Below, in pieces: positions 25,354 through 34,126 of a DNA stretch of 64,000 nt. Source of the stretch: Bradyrhizobium amphicarpaeae (GTDB lineage: Bacteria; Pseudomonadota; Alphaproteobacteria; Rhizobiales; Xanthobacteraceae); the NCBI RefSeq assembly GCF_002266435.3, contig NZ_CP029426.2:960001-1024000 (forward strand). The letters run 5' to 3'. Below the pieces are notes generated by a model. That model saw only the letters and a list, made by a program, of their open reading frames with translations, was not told the origin of the DNA and did no database searches. How positions within the stretch are numbered: position 1 is the stretch's first letter; every line of letters starts with the position of its first letter. A program made the position numbers and the translations under genes.

Positions 25354-25842
25354 ATGAACAGGTGCACCCTTACGGCGCTCGTCGGCTCGACCCTTGTCAT
25401 GATCGCCGTCCAGCCGGCCCGCGCAGACGTGATCGCGCGCTACGAATGCAGCCTTGCGGGCTTCTTCACCCAGGAACCGATTGGCGACCGTCCCGATCAT
25501 AATCTGGTGGCGCAGGACTATGTCTGCGTCGGCGTCGAGGGATTGCTGAAAGGCGCGGTCTATTCCGCCTCGAATGTCGTCGAGTGGGACGGCCCCAAGG
25601 CGACCATGGTGATGGGTGGCGGCGTGCACCGCATTCCCGGCGGACGCCTGGTGACGCAGCTGACCCAAGGCTCCGCCCAGGCCGTGATGAAGGACGGCAA
25701 GGCCGTTGGGGTCGAATCCTCGGGCAAGGGAATCGTCAAATTCGCATCCGGCCCGTTAGCCGGCTTGAACGGCAAGACGGTCGGATTCGTCACGAAGCCG
25801 ATCAATCCGATCCGGTTCAATCTCGAATTCACGGCGGAGTGA
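25354..25842 (+). CDS. Exported protein of unknown function
   Basis: A 162-residue protein with a clear signal peptide (CTLTALVGSTLVMIAVQPARAD, cut near residue 25). The mature part is predicted beta-rich: repeated short hydrophobic strands such as VVEWDGPKATMVMGGG, GRLVTQLTQGSA and NPIRFNLEFTAE. Two cysteines (YECS and DYVCVG) could form a disulphide. I do not recognise the family. It is preceded by GAGGAG-like sequence and followed, convergently, by the Bug receptor gene. Confidence 0.6.
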   Translation: MNRCTLTALVGSTLVMIAVQPARADVIARYECSLAGFFTQEPIGDRPDHNLVAQDYVCVGVEGLLKGAVYSASNVVEWDGPKATMVMGGGVHRIPGGRLVTQLTQGSAQAVMKDGKAVGVESSGKGIVKFASGPLAGLNGKTVGFVTKPINPIRFNLEFTAE

Positions 25843-25891
25843 GGCCGCGCGATGCGCTGCGATCGCGCGTGGTCTGCGCTACGGGGATGCG

Positions 25892-26881
25892 CTATTCCTT
25901 CCTGATCCCCGACAGCTCGACCACCTTGCGCCAGCGGTCGGTCTCGTCGGTCAGCATGCCGCCGAACTCACTGGCGTTGCCGTGCAACGGGATGGCGCCG
26001 AGCTCGGCGATACGGGCCTTGATCGCGGGATCGGACAGCGCAGCATCGATCTCGCGATTGAGCAGGTCGACGATCTCGCGCGGCGTGTCGTGCGGGGCGC
26101 CGACGCCGTAGAACGAGCTCGTCTCATAGCCGGGCAGCGTGTCGGCGATGGGAGGCACGTCGGGCAGGATCTCGGAGCGCTCGCGCGTGGTGATGCCGAG
26201 CGCGCGCAATTTGCCGGCGCGCACCAGCTCGAAGGACGAGGTGACGTTGTCGAACATGCCCTGGATCTGGCCGCTCATCACGTCAGTCAGGCCCGGTGCC
26301 GAGCCGCGATAGGGGACGTGAGTGAACTGCACGCCGGCCATCGACTTGAACAATTCGCCCGAGAGGTGCAGCGAGGTGCCGATGCCCGAGGAGGCGATCG
26401 ATATCTTGCCGGGATTGGCCTTGGCGTAGGCGATGAAGTCGGCGACGGTCTTGACCGGCAGGTCGTTGTTGACGACCAGCACCAGCGGAATTCGCGCGAC
26501 GCCGGCGACCGGCGCGATGCTCTTGGCGAAATCATACGGCAGTGCCGGATCGAACGAGGCATTGATCGCGTTCGCGGTCGAGGTCAGCAGCAGGGTGTAG
26601 CCGTCGGGTGCCGAGGTGATCACGGCCTGTGTCCCGATATTGCTGCCGGCACCCGGCTTGTTCTCGACCACGAAGGTCTGGCCGAGCCGGTCGGACAGAC
26701 GCTGGCAAAGCAGTCGCGACAGCACGTCGGTGGCGCCGCCCGGCGCATAAGGCACCACCCACTTCACGCTGTGCGAGGGATAGGAGGGGTTGCCGAGGGC
26801 AAAAGCGCGCGGCGCGGCGAGCGCGGCTGCGGCACAGGCGGCGGTCTGAAGGAAATGTCGTCTGGTGATCATGGTCTGCAT
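25892..26881 (-). CDS. Tripartite tricarboxylate transporter receptor (Bug family)
   Basis: A periplasmic solute receptor of 329 residues, the family's normal length. The signal begins ITRRHFLQTAACAAAALAAP, a Tat-like twin-arginine motif. The mature protein shows the Bug hallmarks WVVPYAPGGATDVLSR near residue 41, VENKPGAGSNIGTQAV near 75 and SSGIGTSLHLSGELF near 163. TctA/TctB membrane partners are absent nearby, as is common for Bug proteins, many of which are orphans. The ligand is probably a carboxylate. Confidence 0.88.
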   Translation of the reverse strand: MQTMITRRHFLQTAACAAAALAAPRAFALGNPSYPSHSVKWVVPYAPGGATDVLSRLLCQRLSDRLGQTFVVENKPGAGSNIGTQAVITSAPDGYTLLLTSTANAINASFDPALPYDFAKSIAPVAGVARIPLVLVVNNDLPVKTVADFIAYAKANPGKISIASSGIGTSLHLSGELFKSMAGVQFTHVPYRGSAPGLTDVMSGQIQGMFDNVTSSFELVRAGKLRALGITTRERSEILPDVPPIADTLPGYETSSFYGVGAPHDTPREIVDLLNREIDAALSDPAIKARIAELGAIPLHGNASEFGGMLTDETDRWRKVVELSGIRKE

Positions 26882-27062
26882 CCCATTCTCGCTTTGCTAT
26901 CGCAAGAATCGTGCAACCGCGCACGCCGATCCCATCGGCTTGGTAAAGGATCGCTAGAGTTAATCGCGTCCTAACCGGGTTTTACCTTGTCTCTTAACAC
27001 CTGGGCAGGGCGCGCGGGCTAAGCTTGGGAGAAAAGCAGACAGCCCCGAAGGCATGGACGGT

Positions 27063-28868
27063 ATGACGACCGGTATCATCGAGCGCCCGAAAGCCGCGCG
27101 TGCGCCTTCGGCTTCAAGGATCTGGCTGAAGGCCATCGAGCTCACCGCACGGGTCGAAGCGCTGCCGGGACGTCTGTTCGCCGACGTCATCGACGATTGG
27201 GCGCAGCGCCAGCCCGACCGCGTCGCGCTGATCACGGACGACGCAAGTCTCGACTACGAAGGCCTGTCGAAGCGCATCAACCGCTACGCGCGCTGGGCAC
27301 GCTCGGCCGGCGTGGCCAAGGGTGATACGGTCGCCTTGATCATGCCGAACGGCATCGACTATGTCGCGGCCTGGCTCGGCATCAGCCGGATCGGCGGCGT
27401 GGCGGCGCTGCTCAACACCAAGCTGGTGGGACCCTCGCTCGCGCATTGCCTCGACGTCGCAAGGCCCTCGCATATCATCCTTGCGCATGAGCTGACGGCG
27501 ATGCTGGAGAGCGCAACGCCGCATCTGAAGACGCAGGCCAAAGTCTGGACCCATGGAGATGCCCGCAGCGAGCGCGCCATCGACGTTGCGCTTGCGGCTA
27601 TGGACGACGCGCCCCTGTCGCCTGAGGAGCGCGGTGAGATCACCATCGATGATCGTGCGCTGCTGATCTACACCTCGGGCACGACAGGCCTGCCGAAGGC
27701 CGCCAGCATCAGTCACCGCCGCATTCTCAATTGGGGCTTCTGGTTCGCCGGCCTCACCGGTGCGGACCCGCATGACCGGCTCTACGATTGCCTGCCGCTA
27801 TTCCACTCGGTCGGCGGCATCGTCGCGCCGTGCAGCATGCTCGCCGCCGGCGGCTCGGTGGTGATCGCGGAGAAATTCTCGGCCTCGCATTTCTGGTCCG
27901 ATATCGTGCGGCATGATTGCACGCTGTTTCAATATATCGGCGAGCTCTGCCGTTATCTGCTCAAGGCGGCGCCCTCGGAATATGAGAACCGGCATCGTCT
28001 TCGCCTCGTCTGCGGCAATGGCCTGCGCGGCGATATCTGGGAAGACTTTCAGGCGCGTTTTGCCATTCCGCGCATCCTCGAATTCTATGCGGCAACGGAA
28101 GGCAATTTCTCGCTGTTCAACGTCGAGGGACAGCCGGGCGCCATCGGGCGCATCCCGCCGCTGCTGGCGCATCGCTTTCCTGCCAATCTCGTCAAGCTCG
28201 ACCCCGACAGCGGCGCGCCGCTGCGCAACGAAGAGGGCTTTTGCATCGCCTGCGCCCGCGGTGAGGCCGGCGAGGCCGTAGGCCGCATCGGCACCGCCGA
28301 TGAAGGCGGCGGCCGCTTCGAGGGCTACACCGATGCAGGCGAGACCGAGAAGAAGGTTCTTCGCGATGTCTTTGCCAGGGGCGATGCCTGGTTTCGCACG
28401 GGCGATCTGATGCGGATCGACGACAAGGGCTTCTTTCATTTCGTCGATCGGATCGGGGACACGTTCCGCTGGAAAGGCGAGAACGTGGCGACCTCGGAGG
28501 TGAACGACGCGATGCGCGACTTTGCCGGCGTGGTCGACGCCACCACTTACGGCGTCAGCATCCCCGGCGCCGACGGCCGCGCCGGCATGAGCGCGATCGT
28601 CGTCAACGAGGGCTTCGACATCGAGGCGTTGCCCGCACATCTGGCCCAGCGCTTGCCTGCCTATGCGCACCCCGTCTTCATCCGCATCTCCAGCGAGATC
28701 GATGCGACCGAGACATTCAAGCAGAAGAAGGGCGATCTGGCACGGGAAGGCTTCGATCCCGGCGCGATCTCCGATCCGCTGTTCATGGCAGACCCGAAGT
28801 CCGGGACCTATGTGGCGCTCGATACGGAGGCCCATGCGCGGATCGTGGACGGCTCGATCAGGCTGTGA
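27063..28868 (+). CDS. Long-chain acyl-CoA synthetase, FATP-like
   Basis: A 601-residue adenylate-forming ligase. The signature LLIYTSGTTGLPKAASISHRR lies near residue 198, EFYAATEGNFSLFN near 340, and WFRTGDLMRIDDKGFFHFVDRIGDTFRWKGENVATSEV near 443-481, which is the FATP/very-long-chain acyl-CoA synthetase form of the hinge motif. It thus activates long or bulky fatty acids at the membrane. ATG 27063 lies ten bases after AAGG; ATG 27054 is almost on top of it. It precedes the carrier-protein cluster and may provide its acyl substrate. Confidence 0.85.
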   Translation: MTTGIIERPKAARAPSASRIWLKAIELTARVEALPGRLFADVIDDWAQRQPDRVALITDDASLDYEGLSKRINRYARWARSAGVAKGDTVALIMPNGIDYVAAWLGISRIGGVAALLNTKLVGPSLAHCLDVARPSHIILAHELTAMLESATPHLKTQAKVWTHGDARSERAIDVALAAMDDAPLSPEERGEITIDDRALLIYTSGTTGLPKAASISHRRILNWGFWFAGLTGADPHDRLYDCLPLFHSVGGIVAPCSMLAAGGSVVIAEKFSASHFWSDIVRHDCTLFQYIGELCRYLLKAAPSEYENRHRLRLVCGNGLRGDIWEDFQARFAIPRILEFYAATEGNFSLFNVEGQPGAIGRIPPLLAHRFPANLVKLDPDSGAPLRNEEGFCIACARGEAGEAVGRIGTADEGGGRFEGYTDAGETEKKVLRDVFARGDAWFRTGDLMRIDDKGFFHFVDRIGDTFRWKGENVATSEVNDAMRDFAGVVDATTYGVSIPGADGRAGMSAIVVNEGFDIEALPAHLAQRLPAYAHPVFIRISSEIDATETFKQKKGDLAREGFDPGAISDPLFMADPKSGTYVALDTEAHARIVDGSIRL

Positions 28869-29011
28869 ATCCTGCCAAAATCCGCAGATAGGTCCAATTT
28901 TATCTGAATTGTCCAAGAAGCCATTTACTTCTGTCGGGTAAACAAGCGGCCATGGGGAGGCGGCCAGCAAGAGCCGCCGCAACACCAACGATAACGAAGA
29001 GCGAGCCAGCC

Positions 29012-29257
29012 ATGTCGGTAAGGTCTAAGGTCATCGACGCGATCCAGCAGATCGCCAAAGAGCAGCACGTCACGCTTCCCGCACTCTCGGACGATCTGTC
29101 GTTGCACGAGACGGGCTTCGACTCGCTCGCCTTCGCCATTCTGGTTGCGCGCCTCGAGGACGAGACCGGCGTCGACCCCTTCACCATTTCCGAGGACGCA
29201 GCATTTCCCGCGACGGTGGGTGATTTCGTGCGGGCCTACGAAAATGTCCCCGCGTGA
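29012..29257 (+). CDS. Acyl carrier protein
   Basis: An 81-residue carrier protein with the phosphopantetheine attachment site at S38 in HETGFDSLAFA. The rest is acidic and four-helical as expected. It differs from the housekeeping AcpP (which has GADSLDTVE), so it is a dedicated carrier. It overlaps the following adenylating enzyme by 14 bases, so the two are cotranslated. The 143 bases before it hold no gene. The acyl group carried is unknown. Confidence 0.88.
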   Translation: MSVRSKVIDAIQQIAKEQHVTLPALSDDLSLHETGFDSLAFAILVARLEDETGVDPFTISEDAAFPATVGDFVRAYENVPA

Positions 29258-30626
29258 GATCTTTGCGCTTCGCGACCATCTCGGCGCGGAGCTGACCGGC
29301 CGTACGCTGTCCGACGCGCGCACCTGCGTGTCGCTGACCGATGTCCTGTCGCAGACGGTCCTGGGCGGCCGTCTGCGCGAATTGTCCGGCCGCTCCGTGC
29401 TGCTCAAATTGTCCGATCAACTGCGGTCGGGCCTTGCGATGATCGAGCTCGACGGCATCGCCCGTCGTATGCTGCTGTGCCCGCCCGATCTCAATCCGGC
29501 GCATCTGGAGGCCTTGATCGCCGATGCCGGAATAGATGCCGTCGTGACCGACGAGCCCGATCGCTGGGCCGGCACAGGCGTCCCGCTCATCGTCACCGCG
29601 CAATTGCCGCTCGAAGCCGCCGCGCCGGTCAAGACCGAACGCGCGACGGAATGGCTGATGCTGACGTCGGGCACCTCCGGCGTGCAGAAGATCGTCGGCC
29701 ACACGCTGGATGCACTGACCGGTGCGATCGTTGCCGAAGGCCCTGCGCGGGGACCTGCGCCGGTCTGGGCAACCTTCTACGATATCCGCCGCTATGGCGG
29801 CCTGCAGATATTCCTCCGCGCCGTCCTCTCGGGCGGCTCGATGGTGCTGTCGGACCCGCACGAGGCGCTCGGCGATCACGTCGCGCGGCTGAAGGCACGC
29901 GGGGTCTCGCACATCTCCGGCACTCCCTCGCACTGGCGCAAGCTCCTGATGAGCGGCTCGGCCGCGCAGTTCACACCGGGTTACGTCCGCCTCTCCGGCG
30001 AAATCGCCGACCAGGCGGTGCTCGACGGGTTGAAGGCGGCGTTCCCCAATTCCTCCGTCGGTCATGCCTATGCCTCCACCGAAGCCGGCGTCGGCTTTGC
30101 CGTCAATGACGGTCTGGAAGGCTTTCCGGCCGACTATCTCGGCAATCGCAATGGCGTCGAGATGAAAGTGGTCGACGGTTCGCTCCGTATCCGTTCGACG
30201 CGTACCGCGCATGCCTATGTCGGCCGCAATGCCGCCGCGCTCACCGATGACGATGGATTCGTCGACAGCGGCGACATCGTCGAGCTGCGCGGTGAGCGCT
30301 ACTATTTCGTCGGCCGCCGCGGCGGCATCATCAATATCGGTGGGCTGAAGGTCCACCCCGAAGAGATCGAGGCGGTCATCAACGGCCATCCCGGTGTGCG
30401 GATGTCGCAGGCCAAATCGCGCAAGAGCCCGATCACCGGCGGCATCGTCGTCGCCGATGTGATCCTCACTGAGGGCACCGATCCCGCCCGCGCGAAGGAG
30501 ATCCGCGACCAGATCCTGGAGCGGTGCCGCGCGCAGCTTGCGTCTCACAAGGTGCCGGCGGTGATTCGCTTCGTCGACGCACTCGACGTCACTCCTGCCG
30601 GAAAACTGGCGCGCACCGATGCATAA
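29244..30626 (+). CDS. Class I adenylate-forming enzyme, probable acyl-ACP ligase
   Basis: A 460-residue AMP-binding protein with the P-loop-like LMLTSGTSGVQKIVGHT near residue 136 and HAYASTEAGVGFAV near 273. The C-terminal hinge GERYYFVGRRGGIINIGGLKVHPEEIE (about 351-377) is followed by TPAGKLART with the catalytic lysine near the end. It is shorter than most CoA ligases. Being coupled to its own carrier protein, it most likely loads an acid onto S38 of that carrier, but CoA ligation cannot be excluded. Start at 29244 lies inside the carrier gene. Confidence 0.82.
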   Translation: MSPREIFALRDHLGAELTGRTLSDARTCVSLTDVLSQTVLGGRLRELSGRSVLLKLSDQLRSGLAMIELDGIARRMLLCPPDLNPAHLEALIADAGIDAVVTDEPDRWAGTGVPLIVTAQLPLEAAAPVKTERATEWLMLTSGTSGVQKIVGHTLDALTGAIVAEGPARGPAPVWATFYDIRRYGGLQIFLRAVLSGGSMVLSDPHEALGDHVARLKARGVSHISGTPSHWRKLLMSGSAAQFTPGYVRLSGEIADQAVLDGLKAAFPNSSVGHAYASTEAGVGFAVNDGLEGFPADYLGNRNGVEMKVVDGSLRIRSTRTAHAYVGRNAAALTDDDGFVDSGDIVELRGERYYFVGRRGGIINIGGLKVHPEEIEAVINGHPGVRMSQAKSRKSPITGGIVVADVILTEGTDPARAKEIRDQILERCRAQLASHKVPAVIRFVDALDVTPAGKLARTDA

Positions 30627-31341
30627 CGTTCTGGTCACCGGCGGCAGCCGCGGCATCGGTCTTGCGATCGGCAGACGCCTCGTCGGCGCCGGCTACAACG
30701 TGATCGCGGCGGCGCGGCGCGAGAGCGACGAGCTCAAGGCGGCGATTGCCGAGTCGGGTGGGCGCCTGCATTTCCGCGCCTGTGATCTCGCCGTGATCGA
30801 CGCCATTCCGGCTTTTGCAAAACTCGTGCGCGATGAATTCGGCCCGACCTATGGTCTCGTCAACAATGCCGGCCTCGGCACCGAAGGCCTGCTCGCCACC
30901 ATGCACAATTCCGAGATCGAGGCGCTGGTGCAGCTCAACGTGCTGTCGCCGATCATCCTCACCAAATACGTCGCGCGGCAGATGATGGCCGACGGCGCCG
31001 GCCGCATCATCAACATCTCCTCGATCATTGCGACCACCGGCTACAACGGCTTGTCCGTCTATGGCGCGACCAAGGCGGCGGCCACCGGCTTCACCCGCTC
31101 GCTGGCGCGCGAGGTCGGCAAGCTCGGCATCACTGTGAACGCGATCGCGCCGGGCTTCATCGACACCGAGCTCACGCACAACCTGTCCGACGAGGCGCGC
31201 AAGCGCATCGCCAGCCGCAGCGCGCTGCGCCGCCTGCCGGAAACGGACGACGTCGCGCGCATGGTGGAATATCTGCTCGGGGAGGGCGGCCGCAACGTGA
31301 CAGGGACCGTGTTCACCATCGATGCGGGAAACACGGCGTAA
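30619..31341 (+). CDS. SDR family ketoreductase, FabG-like
   Basis: A 240-residue short-chain dehydrogenase with the NADP(H) motif VTGGSRGIGLAI at residues 5-16, NNAGLG near 78, the catalytic YGATKAAATG near 151 and INISSI for the serine. It is of the 3-oxoacyl-ACP reductase type. Its ATG overlaps the stop of the ligase by eight bases, making carrier, ligase and reductase one coupled unit. The natural inference is reduction of a carrier-bound 3-oxoacyl group; no ketosynthase is nearby. Confidence 0.85.
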   Translation: MHNVLVTGGSRGIGLAIGRRLVGAGYNVIAAARRESDELKAAIAESGGRLHFRACDLAVIDAIPAFAKLVRDEFGPTYGLVNNAGLGTEGLLATMHNSEIEALVQLNVLSPIILTKYVARQMMADGAGRIINISSIIATTGYNGLSVYGATKAAATGFTRSLAREVGKLGITVNAIAPGFIDTELTHNLSDEARKRIASRSALRRLPETDDVARMVEYLLGEGGRNVTGTVFTIDAGNTA

Positions 31342-31467
31342 GCGGAACTCCGCAGCCACAATTGAATTGATCCGGCACAATGACATTCAACCGGATTTGG
31401 TCGTAAGATGCCCCGCAATCGATTGGGTTACGTCAATCGATCTGCCCTTATCGACAGGGAGCAGTCC

Positions 31468-31677
31468 ATGACCATGCCCAGCGTAACCGCTTCAGGTCAG
31501 GGCCGGACGGAGCAATCTCGCGGCAAGCCGGGCGACGTCCGTTGCCCGCCGATGACGCATCAGAATTCCGGTGATCACGGCCACGAGATGTATCCGCAGC
31601 AATTCGTACGTCTGGTCGGTTGCCACGATACGTCTCTCGATAGCTTACGCAAGCGCCAGGACGAGAAGCTGCACTAG
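31468..31677 (+). CDS. Small hypothetical protein
   Basis: A possible 69-residue protein. It starts at ATG 31468, eight bases after GGGAG, and is hydrophilic throughout. The part VRCPPMTHQNSGDHGHEMYP followed by FVRLVGC has two cysteines and three histidines that could bind metal. I do not recognise it. An in-frame ATG at 31408 would add 20 residues without a ribosome site. It ends four bases before the stop of the convergent ribbon-helix-helix gene. Confidence 0.4.
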   Translation: MTMPSVTASGQGRTEQSRGKPGDVRCPPMTHQNSGDHGHEMYPQQFVRLVGCHDTSLDSLRKRQDEKLH

Positions 31678-31681
31678 CGTC

Positions 31682-32080
31682 TCACGTCCGGTGTTTCGGC
31701 GGGTCCTTCAGCAGGTCGATTCGCTCGTGTGAAAATTCCGGCGGCCCTTCGGTAAGGCGGCGGATGCGACGCTCGCGTTCCTCGGCCGGCAATGCCGGAT
31801 CGAGCAGCGTCTCGATCTCGTGGACTGCGATCTCTTCGATCCTGGTGGCGTCCGATGCGATCGGGTGCACCAAGGAGAGGACCGGGGGCGCCATCTTCAA
31901 GCCCAGCTCGATCAGCTTGCAGATCGCATCCGAGCGGGGCAGCTGATGTGCCTCAGCCCAGGCATCGACGGCTGCCGTCAGTCTTTCGGGCATCTTCACC
32001 GCGCTGATCGGGTCGATGCCCGTGCGCCGGCGGACCGGAGAGGCGGAGTCCTTGCTGTCGAAGTCGGACACTTCGATCAT
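31682..32080 (-). CDS. Ribbon-helix-helix domain protein
   Basis: A 132-residue protein whose middle (about residues 25-62: SAVKMPERLTAAVDAWAEAH, then LPRSDAICKLIELGLK) has the beta-strand plus two-helix pattern of CopG/Arc DNA-binding proteins. The C-terminal half is Glu/Arg-rich with LLDPALPAEERERRIRRLTEGPPEF and may be helical. I chose ATG 32080 because the longer frame back to 32296 is rich in basic, low-complexity residues. No toxin gene is adjacent, so a toxin-antitoxin role is not supported. Targets unknown. Confidence 0.6.
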   Translation of the reverse strand: MIEVSDFDSKDSASPVRRRTGIDPISAVKMPERLTAAVDAWAEAHQLPRSDAICKLIELGLKMAPPVLSLVHPIASDATRIEEIAVHEIETLLDPALPAEERERRIRRLTEGPPEFSHERIDLLKDPPKHRT

Positions 32081-32308
32081 CCCATGCAACCGATTAAGTT
32101 GAGAACGATAGCCGCTCTTCCCGGCCAGCCGCTTGATGCCGATCAATGACACGCTGCGGCATTGCAACGCGGCCTCATTCCTGTTGGTGCCGTATCTTGT
32201 TGTTGTCCTGACCCGTTTCGGCCAATGATTGCAAGGGGCCGCCGGCCGGCGAACCCGGATCGATCTCGCACCGTATTTGTTTCGCATTCCAACCATCCGG
32301 CATCCCCG

Positions 32309-33454
32309 ATGACCTCAGGCGAATCCTTCTATTCCGGCATTCCGGTCTTCCGGGGCTTTACCAGCCTGATGGACCCGGCGCTCTATGCGCCGCTCCCGGA
32401 CGATTGGAGCATCGGCGTTGCCGACATCGTCGATTCCACCAAGGCGATCGCGGCGCAGCGCTACAAGGCGGTGAACATGGCCGGCGCCGCCGTGATTGCG
32501 GCGGTGACGAACGCATTGGAAGGACGCGAATTCCCCTTCGCGTTCGGCGGCGACGGTGCCAGCTTTGCGGTTGCGCCGGGCGATCTCGAACCCGCCCGGG
32601 CGGCGCTGGCGGCAACCGCGACCTGGGTGCGGGAAGATCTCGATCTGACGATGCGCGTCGCGCTGGTGCCGGTCACCGCCATCCGCGCGCAGGGCCTCGA
32701 CGTGCGCGTTGCGCGCTTCGGTCCGTCGGCGAACCTGTCCTATGCGATGTTCTCGGGCGGCGGGCTCGCCTTCGCCGACGCCGCGATGAAGCGCGGCGAG
32801 TTTGCCGTGCCGGAAGCTCCGGCGGGCACGCAGCCCGATCTTTCGGGCCTGTCCTGCCGCTTCGAGGTGATACCGGCCTCGCGTGGGCTGATCCTGTCGG
32901 TGCTGGTGATGCCGGGGCGCAGCGCCGATCCGCACGCCTTCCGCAAGGTGATCGAGGACATCATCCACCTCGTCGAACGCAGCCCGGACGGTGCGCGTCC
33001 GGTGCCGGCGCAAGGGCCGCCGCTGAAATGGCCGCCGCAGGGGCTGGAATACGAGGCCCGCACCAGGCGCGGTGGTCCGCTGCTTGCGCGACGTGCCACC
33101 GTGCTGGCCTACACCTTGTTCATCTATCTGGTCATGCGCTTCGACCTCAACGTCGGCGGCTTCGTGCCGAAGGCCTACAAGCGCCAGGTGGTCGAGAACT
33201 CGGACTTCAGGAAATATGACGACGGCCTTCGCATGATCCTCGACTGCACGCCGCAGCTCGAACGCGCGCTGAGCGATCGTCTGGCGGCGGCTGCGCGCGA
33301 GGGCATCGTGCGCTACGGTCTCCATCAGCAGGACGCCGCCATGATGACCTGCTTCACGCCGTCGGCGCTGCGCAGCGATCATGTCCATTTCATCGACGGA
33401 GCACGAGGCGGCTACGCCTCGGCGGCGACGGCGTTGAAGGCGATGATGGCGTGA
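32309..33454 (+). CDS. DUF3095 family protein (nucleotide cyclase-like)
   Basis: A 381-residue cytoplasmic protein of the DUF3095 family. The opening WSIGVADIVDSTKAIAAQRYKAVNMAGAAVI (about 34-64) resembles class III nucleotide cyclases with a DIVDST metal site. FAFGGDGASFAV (about 76-87) is like the second metal motif. The remainder, up to HVHFIDGARGGYASAA, is family-specific. Whether such proteins make a cyclic nucleotide is unknown. The start at 32309 is uncertain; in-frame starts lie upstream. It is divergent from the ribbon-helix-helix gene. Confidence 0.75.
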   Translation: MTSGESFYSGIPVFRGFTSLMDPALYAPLPDDWSIGVADIVDSTKAIAAQRYKAVNMAGAAVIAAVTNALEGREFPFAFGGDGASFAVAPGDLEPARAALAATATWVREDLDLTMRVALVPVTAIRAQGLDVRVARFGPSANLSYAMFSGGGLAFADAAMKRGEFAVPEAPAGTQPDLSGLSCRFEVIPASRGLILSVLVMPGRSADPHAFRKVIEDIIHLVERSPDGARPVPAQGPPLKWPPQGLEYEARTRRGGPLLARRATVLAYTLFIYLVMRFDLNVGGFVPKAYKRQVVENSDFRKYDDGLRMILDCTPQLERALSDRLAAAAREGIVRYGLHQQDAAMMTCFTPSALRSDHVHFIDGARGGYASAATALKAMMA

Positions 33455-33464
33455 CAACCACGTT

Positions 33465-33577
33465 CGTGCCCCGGACGCAGCGCAGCGTGAAACGGTGCGC
33501 TGCAGAGCCGGGGCCCATCGCAGTTTGGGTCCCGGCTCTGCGCAGCAGCGCAAGCGCCGCAGCGCGTCCGGGACACG
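33465..33577. repeat. Dispersed palindromic repeat, GTCCCGGACGC family, copy 4
   Basis: CGTGCCCCGGACGCAGCGC opens and GCGTCCGGGACACG closes the element, with AGAGCCGGGGCCC and GGGTCCCGGCTCTGC inside. It lies between two convergent genes. Confidence 0.8.
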
Positions 33578-33584
33578 AGACCTG

Positions 33585-34019
33585 TTACCGCCCCGCCCGC
33601 GTCCAGGTCTCGCCGCCGCAGAGTGCGCCGACGCAGCCTTCGACCCGCAGCGAATCCGCTCCGGTCACGGTGACGTTGCTGGCATAGGTGCTGCCGTCGT
33701 CGGCATTGTAAATCTGGCCGGACCATTTGCTAGGACCGGACGGCTGCATGCCGCTGAACAGCGGCAAGCCGATCATCGGGCGCCGGGCGAGTTCGCGATT
33801 GGGATTCTTGCTGTCGGTGGCGGGCTGGCCGGTCGCGGTGTCGTAGGGCTCGCGCAGCCAGACGACGTGGCCGCAAATGCCGCCGCCACACTTGCCGATC
33901 TTGACGCGCGCATCGCCTGCCTGGGTGAGCCATGTCCCGTCGGCGCTCTGCGCATACGCGGCCGGCGCCCCGAGCAGCGCGGCGAGAAGGACGATGAGAG
34001 CGGCGAATCTGGAAGTCAT
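33585..34019 (-). CDS. DUF2147 domain exported protein
   Basis: A 144-residue secreted protein. Signal peptide: FAALIVLLAALLGAPAAYAQ. The mature part has the DUF2147 pattern DGTWLTQAGDARVKIGKCGGGICGHVVWL, then NPNRELARRPMIGLPLFSGM, KWSGQIYNADDGSTYASNVTV and GCVGALCGGETWTR. Four cysteines, in GKCGGGICG and EGCVGALCG, probably form disulphides. The family is common in envelopes of Proteobacteria and has no established function. The start at 34019 is the one that opens the signal peptide. Confidence 0.82.
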   Translation of the reverse strand: MTSRFAALIVLLAALLGAPAAYAQSADGTWLTQAGDARVKIGKCGGGICGHVVWLREPYDTATGQPATDSKNPNRELARRPMIGLPLFSGMQPSGPSKWSGQIYNADDGSTYASNVTVTGADSLRVEGCVGALCGGETWTRAGR

Positions 34020-34126
34020 GGAAGAGGCCCCGAAAATGGAGCGCCTCAATAGCAGCCCGGCGGGATACTGCAACGCCGGCAAGAATCACATTCTTGCGTT
34101 CACTTGCCTGCGTTCATGACCTGCGA

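Noticed and set aside
31682..32080. Antitoxin of a toxin-antitoxin pair
   Set aside because: The ribbon-helix-helix domain fits, but neither neighbour looks like a RelE, PIN or MazF toxin.
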